Of a DNA stretch of 49,774 bases, positions 33,132 through 44,978 are shown piece by piece. The stretch is taken from contig NZ_QOLA01000034.1 in NCBI RefSeq assembly GCF_003324565.1, positions 1 to 49,774 on the forward strand. The letters run 5' to 3'. A model generated the notes under the pieces. That model was given only the letters and a program-made list of their open reading frames with translations. It had not been told where the DNA came from and made no database searches. The number at the start of each line of letters is the position of its first letter. Position 1 is the stretch's first letter. The DNA comes from Streptomyces sp. SDr-06 (lineage in GTDB: Bacteria; Actinomycetota; Actinomycetes; Streptomycetales; Streptomycetaceae). Position numbers and translations under genes: made by a program.

Positions 33132-33423
33132 GCGCCGCCGCCTCTTCCTCTCACTCGACCGGCCGGTTCGTCCCCCGACGCTTGCCCTTTCGGCCCTCCG
33201 GATCTTGTTCGTCCGGTCCACCGAAACGCTACGCCAGGAGCTCCCATGGGCCCGCATCACCGCATGTATCGCACAAGGAGTTGGCTTGAACTGTCCCCTG
33301 TATCCCGTGGGTAACCGGTCGAAAGGGCACCCTCCCTGCCCCCAAGACGGTCCGGGCGCCTCCTGCGTTCCGTAGCGCAGGCCCCAAGAATCGCGAGGCG
33401 ACGACCGAGGGGAGTGGACCAGC
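33132..33423. other. Divergent intergenic region between AfsR-like regulator and cargo gene
   Basis: A 292-bp region, less GC-rich than its flanks in the middle (TTGTTCG and GTATCGCACAAGGAGTTGG areas). It must hold the promoters of both genes. I see no clear SARP heptamer direct repeats and no convincing -35/-10 pair, so nothing specific is called. Confidence 0.4.
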
Positions 33424-34878
33424 GTGCGGGTCCAGCAGGAACAGCAGACCGAGCGGCGTCCGGGCGCCACGGCGGCCCGCCCCGGGAGGTCCGGCTCCCG
33501 GCTCGCCGAGCTCCAGCACACCGCCGGCAACGCCGCGGTCGCGCGGCTGCTGACGCCTTCCGCCTCCCGCACCGATCGGGCCGTGTCCGTCCAGCGGATC
33601 ACCACCCACCCCGGCGGCACCTACGACGCGGAGCCCCAACCCGGCGAACGGGGGCCGCACTTCGTGGCACAGGGCCCCGAGCCGCGGGTCGCCCTGGGCG
33701 GCGGCGGCGAACCGCGCGACATCCGGGAGCGGCTGCGGTACGAACTCGCCGAGGTCGGCCCCGCCAACGCCCCGCTGCGCGTGGCCGACGACGGGACGCT
33801 CGCCGTGCACGGGGTGGACGAGCCCAAGGAGTTCTACGCGGTGCAGGCCGTCGTCGACACCGCCAACACGGCGCTGCGCGCGGCCAACAGCACCGTCGAG
33901 CTGGTCACCGGCGGCCGCAGCATCGGCGTCGGCGGCCTGCGGCTGCTGCGGGTCCAGCCCAGCGTCGTACGGGACACGACACCGACCAGCCAACTGGGCC
34001 CCTTCGTCTCGCTGTTGCGCTCGACCTGCATCTCGGTGGCGTGCAGCCTGATCGGCTCCGAGCACGCCAAGCGCGCGCAGGCGGTGCTCGGCGGCGGGGA
34101 CGGCGGCTTCCTGCTCACCCCGAACTCCGACAGCGACGCCCGCGCCAACCGCCTGGCGGACGCGGTCGCCCAGGACACCACGTCCTCACTCGGCCTCGAC
34201 GGCGCGGTCACCGCCGCCAACGGCGGGCAGGCCCTGGGAGACGACCTCGGCCGCCGCTACGGCGAGGCCACCCGCGACGGCGGCCGGGACGCCACCGAGC
34301 AGCGCCTCGGCATCAACAAGTACGCCTCCCCCGCCCCGGGCGAGGGCTTCGCGATCTTCAGCATGCTGGCGAAGGACGGCCTCGACCACTCGGTGGCGCC
34401 CGCCGTGGAGCGCGGCGAGAACGTCTGGGGCTACCACTTCGCGGCGGTCGTCGCCCGCTCCCTGGACGGCAGCTGCCAGGTGACGCTGGAGAACTACGCC
34501 CGCAACGAGTTCGACGCGAAGGCCCGCTCCGAGCTGTACGAGGTGCTGTACCAGCGGGCCAAGAGCGGCGGCGGGTGGTTCAGCCAGCTCAAGCCGCTCC
34601 TGGAGAGCGACGACCAGCAGGCCTTCAAGAAGAAGTTCGACGAGGTGCTCGCCGCCCTGGTCACCGACCCCGAGGTCAAGAGGAAGCGGGGCATGCCCCG
34701 GCTCCAGTTGCAGCAGGACTTCGAGGACCACACCTGCCGCTCCTGGTTCTTCCGCGTCTACGGCGGCGGCCCCGGCGAGAGCTTCCACGAACAGCAGGCC
34801 GCCTCGGGCTACTTCAACAATCCGATGACGCTGCGGGTGGCCCGCCCGCCGTCGTCGCCCGACACGGCCGGCCAGTAG
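33424..34878 (+). CDS. Putative CIS cargo protein with eCIS-associated N-terminal signature
   Basis: A 484-residue protein with no secretion signal or membrane helix. Residues 27-43, LAELQHTAGNAAVARLL, match the 'LQ..AGN.AV.RLL' signature common in actinobacterial eCIS-associated (often DUF4157) proteins. VQR at 56-58 repeats the motif of the 1196-aa CIS protein. The rest is a single novel-looking domain. It contains TCISVACSLIG (Cys202, Cys207), GYHFAAVVARS (His338) and VTLENYARNEFD, an arrangement that could be a Cys-His hydrolase. This is inferred; no HEXXH metal motif is present. The GTG start follows GAGGGGAGTG. Its position before the structural operon supports a payload role. Confidence 0.65.
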   Translation: MRVQQEQQTERRPGATAARPGRSGSRLAELQHTAGNAAVARLLTPSASRTDRAVSVQRITTHPGGTYDAEPQPGERGPHFVAQGPEPRVALGGGGEPRDIRERLRYELAEVGPANAPLRVADDGTLAVHGVDEPKEFYAVQAVVDTANTALRAANSTVELVTGGRSIGVGGLRLLRVQPSVVRDTTPTSQLGPFVSLLRSTCISVACSLIGSEHAKRAQAVLGGGDGGFLLTPNSDSDARANRLADAVAQDTTSSLGLDGAVTAANGGQALGDDLGRRYGEATRDGGRDATEQRLGINKYASPAPGEGFAIFSMLAKDGLDHSVAPAVERGENVWGYHFAAVVARSLDGSCQVTLENYARNEFDAKARSELYEVLYQRAKSGGGWFSQLKPLLESDDQQAFKKKFDEVLAALVTDPEVKRKRGMPRLQLQQDFEDHTCRSWFFRVYGGGPGESFHEQQAASGYFNNPMTLRVARPPSSPDTAGQ

Positions 34879-35060
34879 GGGAGTTCCGGCCGCTCCCCGG
34901 CCGCCGGTGGCGCACCCCCGCCCCGAGTCGCGGGCCGCGCCCCCTGTTCAGGCCGGGCATCGGGGGGGCACGCTGCTGGATGTACGGACAGCTACTGCAC
35001 GATCACGGACCGGGGCGGCGTGGACGGGGAGCCGGCATACGTGCCTAGGGGGTGCGCGCC

Positions 35061-35216
35061 ATGGGTGACAGCAGTGCGGAACAGCAGGCGGCCGAGGACA
35101 GGAGGCGGCGGGAGGAGTTGTTGGAGAAGGTCCGTGAGGCGAACCGGCTGAGCACCGGCCGACCCTGCTCGCCGGCGGGCCCCCTCACCCTCGCCGAGGA
35201 CGAGGACGAGGCCTGA
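35061..35216 (+). CDS. Unannotated 51-aa charged protein
   Basis: A small ORF with strong codon bias: ATG at 35061, TGA at 35214, 51 residues. The N-terminal 30 residues are strongly charged and probably helical (EQQAAEDRRRREELLEKVRE), followed by a Pro/Ser/Gly turn region and an acidic tail (EDEDEA). A G-rich run (GGGGGTG) lies 10 nt upstream. It sits between the cargo gene and the sheath operon. No family is recognised. It could be a chaperone, an adaptor or unrelated. Confidence 0.5.
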   Translation: MGDSSAEQQAAEDRRRREELLEKVREANRLSTGRPCSPAGPLTLAEDEDEA

Positions 35217-35541
35217 CCCGTTCCCTTCCGGACGTCCCGGCACGGGCCCAGAACCGCCCGGTCACGGCACCCGCCGTACCCGATCCGGCCGGACGAACCC
35301 GCGCCGATGACCGGAAGGGCACCTTGTGCTGCCCTCGCCCACGCACCTTCTCCCCTCCCCGCGCGCGCCGGGCCGCGCGAGGCTGGAGGGGTAATTGGCC
35401 GGTAGCAGCGTTTCGGGGGGCGGGACAGCCGCATGCAGCTCGGATTCGGAGCGAGCCGTCCACCCCGCGCTCAGCTAGGCCCCACGGTCGTCGGGCGCTA
35501 GCCCACACCTCCGTACACCCAGCAACAAGGAGCAGCTTCCC
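35217..35541. other. Promoter region of the structural CIS operon
   Basis: 325 bp without an ORF. It contains a GC hairpin (CGCGCGCGCC/GGCCGCGCG, about 35360-35380) and then a less GC-rich patch GGTAATTGGCCGGTAGCAGC near 35390-35410. That patch is the most plausible promoter location, about 140 bp before the sheath start. The ribosome site AAGGAGC lies at 35527-35533. No confident -35/-10 pair or palindromic operator was found. Confidence 0.4.
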
Positions 35542-37128
35542 GTGCCCAACTACCTGTCCCCCGGCGTCTACGTCGAGGAAGTCGCCAGCGGATCCCGGCC
35601 CATCGAAGGGGTCGGCACCTCGGTGGCCGCCTTCGTCGGGCTCGCACCCGTGGGGCCGCTCAACGAGCCGACGCTGGTGACCAACTGGTCGCAGTACGTC
35701 GCCGAGTTCGGCGAGTTCACGGACGGGTACTACCTGGCGCACTCCGTCTACGGCTTCTTCAACAACGGTGGTACGGCCGCCTACGTCGTGCGCGTCGGCG
35801 GTTCCGACGGCGGCGCCGGCCAGGCCGCCCCGCAGGCCGCGGCCACCGCCGCGCCGCAGGCGATCACCGCCGGCGAGGCCGTGGCGCTCGGCACCTTCAA
35901 GGTGTCCGCGATCGCCTCCGGCTCCGCCAACGGCGGCGCGCTCACCGTCGAGGTGCAGGACGCCGAGGGCGAGTCCAACGGCGACCGCTTCAAGCTGGTC
36001 GTCAAGGACGGCGAGACCGTCGTCGAGAACTTCGACGTCAGCGCGAAGAAGTCGGCCCGCAACTTCGTCGTCACGCAGGTCAAGCAGCGCTCCAAGACGA
36101 TCACCGTCGAGGAGGCCGTGGCCGGTGGCCAGCTGGCCAAGCCGGACGCGCAGTCGGTCACCCTGGCCCCGCCGACCGCCGCCCCCGCGCCCGCCCCCAC
36201 GGGCACCGCGGTCGCCCGCATCGAGTCCGGCCAGTTCATCGGCGACTCCGCCGACCGCACCGGCTTCGGCGGCCTGGAGGCCCTCGACGAGATCAACATG
36301 GTCGCGGTGCCGGACCTGATGGCCGCCTACCAGCAGGGCCTGATCGACCTGGAGCAGGTCAAGGCCGTCCAGCTGGGCCTGGTCGCGCACTGCGAGCTGA
36401 TGGGCGACCGCATGGCCGTCCTCGACCCGCCGCCCGGCCTCAACGCCCGCGACATCCGCAAGTGGCGCATGGAGGTGGCCGGTTACGACTCCCGCTACGC
36501 CGCCCTGTACTACCCCTGGATCAAGGTCTTCGACCCGTCCAGCGGCCAGACCCAGATCGTCCCGCCGTCCGGCCACATGTCCGGCATCTGGGCCCGCAAC
36601 GACGCCGAGCGCGGTGTGCACAAGGCCCCGGCCAACGAGATCGTGCGCGGCGCCGTCGACCTGGAGCTCCAGATCACCCGCGGCGAGCAGGACCTCCTGA
36701 ACCCGGTGGGCGTCAACTGCATCCGCGCCTTCCCGGGCCGCGGCATCCGCGTCTGGGGCGCCCGCACGCTGGCCTCCGACCCGGCCTGGCGCTACCTGAA
36801 CGTGCGCCGGTACTTCAACTACCTGGAAGAGTCGATCCTGATCGGCACCCAGTGGGTCGTGTTCGAGCCGAACGACCACGCCCTGTGGGCCCGCATCCGC
36901 CGCAACATCTCCGCTTTCCTGGTCAACGAGTGGCGCAGCGGCGCCCTGTTCGGCCAGCGCCCCGAGGACGCCTTCTACGTGAAGTGCGACGAGGAGACCA
37001 ACCCGCCGGAGTCGGTCGACCTCGGCCGCGTGGTCTGCGAGATCGGCATCGCGCCCGTCAAGCCCGCCGAGTTCGTCGTGTTCCGGCTCGCCCAGTTCTC
37101 GGGCGGCGGCGGCGAGCTGGAGGAGTAG
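35542..37128 (+). CDS. cis2: CIS contractile sheath protein (Pvc2-like)
   Basis: A 528-residue tail-sheath protein, the contractile outer tube. The family N-terminus PNYLSPGVYVEEVASGSRPI is followed by GVGTSVAAFVGLAPVGP and SVYGFFNNGGTAAYVVRV. The conserved C-terminal core has NPVGVNCIRAFPGRGIRVWG, ARTLASDPAWRYLNVRRY and EESILIGTQWVVFEPN. Residues about 93-225 form an extra domain with a Pro/Ala-rich hinge (APAPAPTGTA), probably exposed on the outside. Only one sheath gene is present, unlike PVC loci, which have three. Start GTG at 35542 after AAGGAGC. It is first in the structural operon. Confidence 0.95.
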   Translation: MPNYLSPGVYVEEVASGSRPIEGVGTSVAAFVGLAPVGPLNEPTLVTNWSQYVAEFGEFTDGYYLAHSVYGFFNNGGTAAYVVRVGGSDGGAGQAAPQAAATAAPQAITAGEAVALGTFKVSAIASGSANGGALTVEVQDAEGESNGDRFKLVVKDGETVVENFDVSAKKSARNFVVTQVKQRSKTITVEEAVAGGQLAKPDAQSVTLAPPTAAPAPAPTGTAVARIESGQFIGDSADRTGFGGLEALDEINMVAVPDLMAAYQQGLIDLEQVKAVQLGLVAHCELMGDRMAVLDPPPGLNARDIRKWRMEVAGYDSRYAALYYPWIKVFDPSSGQTQIVPPSGHMSGIWARNDAERGVHKAPANEIVRGAVDLELQITRGEQDLLNPVGVNCIRAFPGRGIRVWGARTLASDPAWRYLNVRRYFNYLEESILIGTQWVVFEPNDHALWARIRRNISAFLVNEWRSGALFGQRPEDAFYVKCDEETNPPESVDLGRVVCEIGIAPVKPAEFVVFRLAQFSGGGGELEE

Positions 37129-37188
37129 GCAGCACCCTCCAACCCGCTTGTCCCCCAGCCGTTTTCGCACGAACAGGAGTAACCCAGC

Positions 37189-37632
37189 ATGTCGCTTCAG
37201 CCCGGTGACGCTCTCACCACACACAACTTCGGCCTGCAGATCGACGGTGTCATGGTCGAGTACCTGCAGGAGGTCAGCAGCCTCTCGATGGAGCAGGACG
37301 TCATCGAGTACCAGCAGGTCTCGGCCGACGGCAAGCCGATCATCAAGAAGCTGCCCGGCGTCAAGAAGGCCGGTGAGTGCACGGTGACCCGCGGCGCCAC
37401 GCAGTCCTCGACGTTCTCCGAGTGGATCAAGCAGTCCATCGACGGGAACATGGGCTCGGCCCGCAAGAACGCCTCGATCATCATGATGGACTACATGGAC
37501 AGCCCGGTGAAGCGCTACCACCTGCGCAACGCCTGGTGCACCAAGGTCGAGGTCAGCGCGGTCAAGGCCGGCGACGCCTCCGCCATGACCGAGCAGGTCA
37601 CCATCACCTTCGAAGAGCTGGTCATCGAGTAA
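37189..37632 (+). CDS. cis1: CIS inner tube protein (Pvc1-like)
   Basis: A 147-residue phage tail-tube (gp19-like/Hcp-related) protein that stacks into the rigid inner tube. Typical sequence: LTTHNFGLQIDGVMVEYLQE, SSLSMEQDVIEYQQV, GECTVTRGATQSSTFSEWIK and the C-terminal VTITFEELVIE. The length is normal for the family. The ATG at 37189 follows AGGAGTAA. The stop overlaps the next start as TAATG. It should be the most abundant CIS product together with the sheath. Confidence 0.95.
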   Translation: MSLQPGDALTTHNFGLQIDGVMVEYLQEVSSLSMEQDVIEYQQVSADGKPIIKKLPGVKKAGECTVTRGATQSSTFSEWIKQSIDGNMGSARKNASIIMMDYMDSPVKRYHLRNAWCTKVEVSAVKAGDASAMTEQVTITFEELVIE

Positions 37633-38081
37633 TGCGCCGCGAAGGTCCTGGAGTTCCGGGGGGAGCGGTCCCCGGTTTCGACGCTCCGTCCGCCTCGGGC
37701 GCCCGGGAGACCCTGCGCACCGAGTTCGAGTTCGAGCTGCCGCGCGGGTACGTCGACGAGGCGGGCACCGTGCACCGGCGCGGCGCGATGCGGCTCGCGA
37801 CGGCCCGCGACGAGCTGGTGCCGCTGCGGGACGTCCGGGTCCGCGAGAACCCGGCGTACCTGTCGGTGGTGCTGCTCGGGCGGGTCATCACCCGCCTCGG
37901 CACGCTCGGTGACGTCCACGACGGCACGGTGGAGAACATGTTCGCCTCCGACCTCGCCTTCCTCCAGGACTTCTACCGGCAGATCAACGCCGAGGGCCAC
38001 ACCCGGGCGGCCGTGGCCTGCCCGCACTGCGAGCAGGCCTTCGAGGTCGAACTGGCCGGGAGCCGCCTGGGGGAATCGTGA
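37632..38081 (+). CDS. CIS tail-assembly protein with CxxC (phage assembly-chaperone position)
   Basis: A 149-residue protein: ETLRTEFEFELPRGYVDEAG, a central region VVLLGRVITRLGTLGDV, and near the C-terminus CPHCEQAFEVEL, half a zinc ribbon. Its place directly after the tube and before the 52-aa gene and the longest gene matches phage tail assembly chaperones (the P2 gpE position). It would bind the tape-measure protein during assembly. The function is inferred mainly from position. The ATG overlaps the tube stop by 1 bp and the stop overlaps the next GTG by 4 bp, giving tight coupling. Confidence 0.75.
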   Translation: MRREGPGVPGGAVPGFDAPSASGARETLRTEFEFELPRGYVDEAGTVHRRGAMRLATARDELVPLRDVRVRENPAYLSVVLLGRVITRLGTLGDVHDGTVENMFASDLAFLQDFYRQINAEGHTRAAVACPHCEQAFEVELAGSRLGES

Positions 38082-38236
38082 CGTACGCGGCCGACCGGAT
38101 CGAGGAGGAGACCGCGTACCTCGCCTACCACTTCCACTGGGACATGGACTCCATCCTCGACCTGGAGCATGCGGACCGGCGGGCGTACGTACGGCGGGTG
38201 GCGGCACTGGTGGAACAAGGCGAAGGGGAGCGGTGA
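38078..38236 (+). CDS. 52-aa DUF6760-like CIS protein
   Basis: A short protein, TYAADRIEEETAYLAYHFHW followed by DMDSILDLEHADRRAYVRRV. It resembles the DUF6760 family of small eCIS/phage-tail proteins with a conserved 'Y-x-F-H-W' and 'L-x-x-x-x-R' pattern. The GTG start sits in GTGA, overlapping the previous stop by 4 bp. It occupies the position of the phage gpE'/gpT frameshift product and is probably a partner of the 149-aa protein during tube assembly. It is too short for usual gene callers. Confidence 0.7.
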   Translation: MTYAADRIEEETAYLAYHFHWDMDSILDLEHADRRAYVRRVAALVEQGEGER

Positions 38237-38242
38237 CGGGGG

Positions 38243-41833
<3,591 letters not shown>

Positions 41834-41880
41834 CCCCCACGACCAGCCCGTAACCACTCCCACCGACGGAAGACCACCCC

Positions 41881-42318
41881 ATGCCCTCCACCCTTGACCC
41901 CGGATCCACCGTCTTCTTCAAGCTGACCATCGACGGCCAGAACCTCGGCCTGTTCAACGGCTGCGACGGTCTCGCGTCCGAGGTCGAGGTGGAGCAGCGC
42001 CAGGAGGGCGGCAACAACGGATTCGTGTGGCAACTGCCCACGCGGGTCACGTTCTCCACGATCCGGCTGACCCGTCCGCTGACCGCGGACACCTCCAAAG
42101 TCGCGTCCTGGATCTCCTCGCTCGCCTCCGGCATCACCCGGCCCACCGCGCAGATCGCGGCGCTGCGCGCCGACGGCTCGATCGTCGCGCAGTGGGGCCT
42201 CATCGAGGTGCTGCCGGTGCGCTGGACGGGGCCGAGCCTCGACCCGGCGAGCCCGAGCGTGGCCACCGAGACCCTGGAGATCGCCCACCACGGCTTCACC
42301 GACGCGGGAGGTGCCTGA
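41881..42318 (+). CDS. Second tube-like protein, tube initiator/adaptor (Pvc5-like)
   Basis: A 145-residue gp19-like protein distinct from the main tube: FFKLTIDGQNLGLFNGCDGL, then VEQRQEGGNNGFVWQLPTRV and STIRLTRPLTADTSKVASWI. In eCIS and T4 a variant tube protein links the spike/hub to the main tube. Its place next to the hub and spike genes supports this. ATG at 41881; the stop is 2 bp before the LysM gene start. Confidence 0.87.
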   Translation: MPSTLDPGSTVFFKLTIDGQNLGLFNGCDGLASEVEVEQRQEGGNNGFVWQLPTRVTFSTIRLTRPLTADTSKVASWISSLASGITRPTAQIAALRADGSIVAQWGLIEVLPVRWTGPSLDPASPSVATETLEIAHHGFTDAGGA

Positions 42319-42320
42319 GC

Positions 42321-43043
42321 ATGGCCGCTCCGACCGGAGGCAAGGCGGCGGGTCTGTCCCGCGCCACCCTCGCCATCCACCAGCCGCCCACCGACCTCGG
42401 CGGCGCGGTGGGCGGGCTCATGGGCGAGGTCAAGTTCCAGTTCAACCCGTCACAGGTGCAGCTCGGCCGCTCGTCCAGCTGGGTCGTCATGCCGGCCATC
42501 GCCTACACCCGCGGCGCGCCCGCCAAGTTCACCGGCGCGCAGCCCGCGGCCCTCCAGCTGGAGGTGTTCCTCGACGCGTCGGGCACGCCCAGCTCCAACA
42601 CCGTGCAGAAGCAGGTCGACCTGCTTCTGTCGTGCTGCGAGGTCACCCCGCAGAGCGTGGCCTCCAAGGCGCCCTCGCCGCCGTTCGTGAAGTTCAGCTG
42701 GGGCTCGTTCTCGACCGTCGAGTTCACGGCGTACGTCACGAACGTGAACGCGAACTACACCCTGTTCAGCCCCAACGGCACGCCCCTGCGCGCCACGTGC
42801 AACCTCTCCCTGACCGAGGTCGCGACCAACACCAAGGGCCAGAACCCGACTTCGGGCGCGCTCTCCGCGCGCCGGGTGCACCGCACGGTCGCCGGGGACA
42901 CGCTGGCCTCGCTCGCCTGGCGCGAGTACGGCGACGCCACCCGCTGGCGGGTGATCGCCGAGGCCAACGAGATCGACGACCCGATGCGGCTGCGCCCCGG
43001 CACCGAGCTGCTCCTGCCCGCTTCCTCGGAGGGTGCCGCGTGA
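42321..43043 (+). CDS. cis7: LysM-containing baseplate hub protein (Pvc7-like)
   Basis: A 240-residue protein. The N-terminal part is the CIS tube/hub-adaptor type (GEVKFQFNPSQVQLGRSSSW, LQLEVFLDASG). The C-terminal 50 residues are a LysM module (HRTVAGDTLASLAWREYGDA, RVIAEANEIDDPMRLRPGTE), as in T4 gp53 and Pvc7. It clamps spike and tube within the baseplate. The ATG at 42321 follows GGGAGGTG; the stop overlaps the spike gene GTG by 4 bp. Confidence 0.92.
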   Translation: MAAPTGGKAAGLSRATLAIHQPPTDLGGAVGGLMGEVKFQFNPSQVQLGRSSSWVVMPAIAYTRGAPAKFTGAQPAALQLEVFLDASGTPSSNTVQKQVDLLLSCCEVTPQSVASKAPSPPFVKFSWGSFSTVEFTAYVTNVNANYTLFSPNGTPLRATCNLSLTEVATNTKGQNPTSGALSARRVHRTVAGDTLASLAWREYGDATRWRVIAEANEIDDPMRLRPGTELLLPASSEGAA

Positions 43044-44968
43044 GCGAGAAGACCTTCACCACCGTCCTGCACGTCCAGATCAACGGGGCGGTGCTGCCCG
43101 ACCCGCTGGCCGTGCGCCTGATCGAGGGCTGGGTGGACGCCTCCGTCAACGTCCCCTCCGCCTTCCAGCTCACCTTCAGCGACAAGGACGGCGTCGTCAC
43201 CACCAAGTACCCGATGCTGAAGATCGGGGCGAAGGTGGTCCTCAGCCCGTTCACCGACGGCCGCCGCGGCGACCCGATGCTGACCGGCGAGATCACCGCG
43301 CTCGAAGTGGACGCCGAGCCCGGCACCGGCCGCCAGCTCGTCGTGCGCGGCTACGACCCCGGCCACCGGCTGCTGCGCAACCGCCGCGTCGAGGGCTACC
43401 CGAGCATGACCGCCTCCGACATCGTGCGCCGCATCGCCGGGCTCAACGGCCTCACGCTCGGCAAGATCGACTCGACGTCGACGGTGTACGACCTGGCGAC
43501 CCAGCCCAACATCACCGACTGGGACTTCCTGTCGCGCCTGGCCGCCGAGAACGACGTCCGGCTGTCCTTCGACACCCTGGGCAAGCTCAACTTCGCCGAG
43601 CTGAAGCCCGCTTCCGGCGCCCCCTCCGACACGACCCCGGCCGCCCAGAGCCCGTACGTCCTCGACTTCGGGACGAACACCCTGCACAGCCGGATCGCGA
43701 TGACCTCGGCCGGACAGGTCAAGAAGGTCAGCGTGCGCGGCTGGGACATGCGCACCAAGCGCCAGCTCGCCGCCCCCGCCCCGGCCGTCACCAGCAAGGA
43801 CATCGTCGCCGACATCACCCCGGCCACGGTGACCGCGCCCTTCGGCGCGGCCGAGCTCACCGCGACGCAGATCCCGTACACCACCCTGTCCGAGGTCACC
43901 CACGCCGCGCAGGCCCTCGCCGACGACGTCACCGGCGCGTTCGCCGAGCTGGAGGTCGCCGTCACCGGCAACCCCGACCTCAAGCCCGGCACCCCCATCG
44001 CCGTGAAGGGCGCGGGCTTCCCCTTCGAGGGCAAGTACACGGCCACCGGCGTGCGCCACGTCTTCGCCTCCGGCGAGCAGTACACGACCTGGCTGACCGT
44101 CTCGGGCCGCCAGTTCCGCTCGCTGTACGGGCTCGCCGCGGGCGGCACCGAGCAGGCGCCCCCGATGCCGGGCGTGGCCGTCGCCCTGGTCACCAACACC
44201 AAGGACCCGCTGCGCCTCGGCCGGGTCCGGCTGCGCTTCCCGTGGCTGTCCGAGACGTACGAGAGCGACTGGTGCCGGGTGGCCCAGTTCGGCGGCAAGG
44301 GCGGCGGCGGGCTGCTGCTCCCCGACGTCAACGACGAGGTGCTGTGCGCCTTCGACCGGGGCTCCCTGGAGCACCCGTACGTCATCGCCGGGCTCTACAA
44401 CGGCGTCGACAAGCACACCCGCGAACCCGACAACATCCCGGCCGTCGACCCGACCAGCGGGCAGATCAACTGGCGCTCGGTGACGGCCCGCAGCGGGCAC
44501 ACCGTCGAGCTGCTCGAAGAGGGCGGCGCGGCCCGCCTGTCCAGCGGCATCCGGCTGCGCACCGGCAAGGGCAGGCTGCACATCCAGCTGAACGAGGCCC
44601 GCACCTCCCTCACCATCAACAGCGACGGCAGCGTCGACATCAAGGGCACCCGCAGCGTCGACATCGAGGCGGGCGGCAACCTGTCCCTGAAGGCCGGCGG
44701 CATGCTGAGCCTGAAGGCGGGCGCCGGCATCGAGATGGACGCGGGCATGGCCATCAACGTCAAGGCGGGCCTCGCCTTCGACGTGAAGGCCGGCGGCGAG
44801 GCGTCCATCGCCGCGGGCGGCGCGGTGTCGGTGAACGCGGCGGGCGAAGCGGCCATCACGGCGATCGCCAACGCCAGCATCACCGCGGCGACCGTCGCCC
44901 TCAGCGGAGCGGCCGCCATCGAGCTGACGTCCGCGGCCCCGCTGGTCAACGGCGCCCCCATCATCTAG
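43040..44968 (+). CDS. cis8: VgrG-like central spike protein (Pvc8-like)
   Basis: A 642-residue fused gp27/gp5-type spike. The N-terminal gp27-like half contains LPDPLAVRLIEGWVDASVNV and AENDVRLSFDTLGKLNF. An OB-fold follows near residue 375-460 (KDPLRLGRVRLRFPWLSETY, EVLCAFDRGSLEHPYVIAGL). The C-terminal part (540-642) is a run of short Gly/Ala beta-strand repeats (GGNLSLKAGGMLSLKAGAGI) forming the needle. No enzymatic extension or PAAR-like motif is fused. The GTG start overlaps the preceding stop. Confidence 0.94.
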   Translation: MSEKTFTTVLHVQINGAVLPDPLAVRLIEGWVDASVNVPSAFQLTFSDKDGVVTTKYPMLKIGAKVVLSPFTDGRRGDPMLTGEITALEVDAEPGTGRQLVVRGYDPGHRLLRNRRVEGYPSMTASDIVRRIAGLNGLTLGKIDSTSTVYDLATQPNITDWDFLSRLAAENDVRLSFDTLGKLNFAELKPASGAPSDTTPAAQSPYVLDFGTNTLHSRIAMTSAGQVKKVSVRGWDMRTKRQLAAPAPAVTSKDIVADITPATVTAPFGAAELTATQIPYTTLSEVTHAAQALADDVTGAFAELEVAVTGNPDLKPGTPIAVKGAGFPFEGKYTATGVRHVFASGEQYTTWLTVSGRQFRSLYGLAAGGTEQAPPMPGVAVALVTNTKDPLRLGRVRLRFPWLSETYESDWCRVAQFGGKGGGGLLLPDVNDEVLCAFDRGSLEHPYVIAGLYNGVDKHTREPDNIPAVDPTSGQINWRSVTARSGHTVELLEEGGAARLSSGIRLRTGKGRLHIQLNEARTSLTINSDGSVDIKGTRSVDIEAGGNLSLKAGGMLSLKAGAGIEMDAGMAINVKAGLAFDVKAGGEASIAAGGAVSVNAAGEAAITAIANASITAATVALSGAAAIELTSAAPLVNGAPII

Positions 44969-44978
44969 GAGAGTTGAG

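Noticed and set aside
30027..33314. Long plus-strand open frame of about 1095 codons opposite the AfsR-like gene
   Set aside because: It is an antisense shadow of a high-GC gene: Arg/Gly/Gln-rich, no domains, and the minus-strand frame has clear SARP and NB-ARC motifs.
43040..44968. Type VI secretion system VgrG
   Set aside because: No TssJLM membrane complex, Hcp/TssBC pair of T6SS type or ClpV is present; the neighbours are eCIS type.
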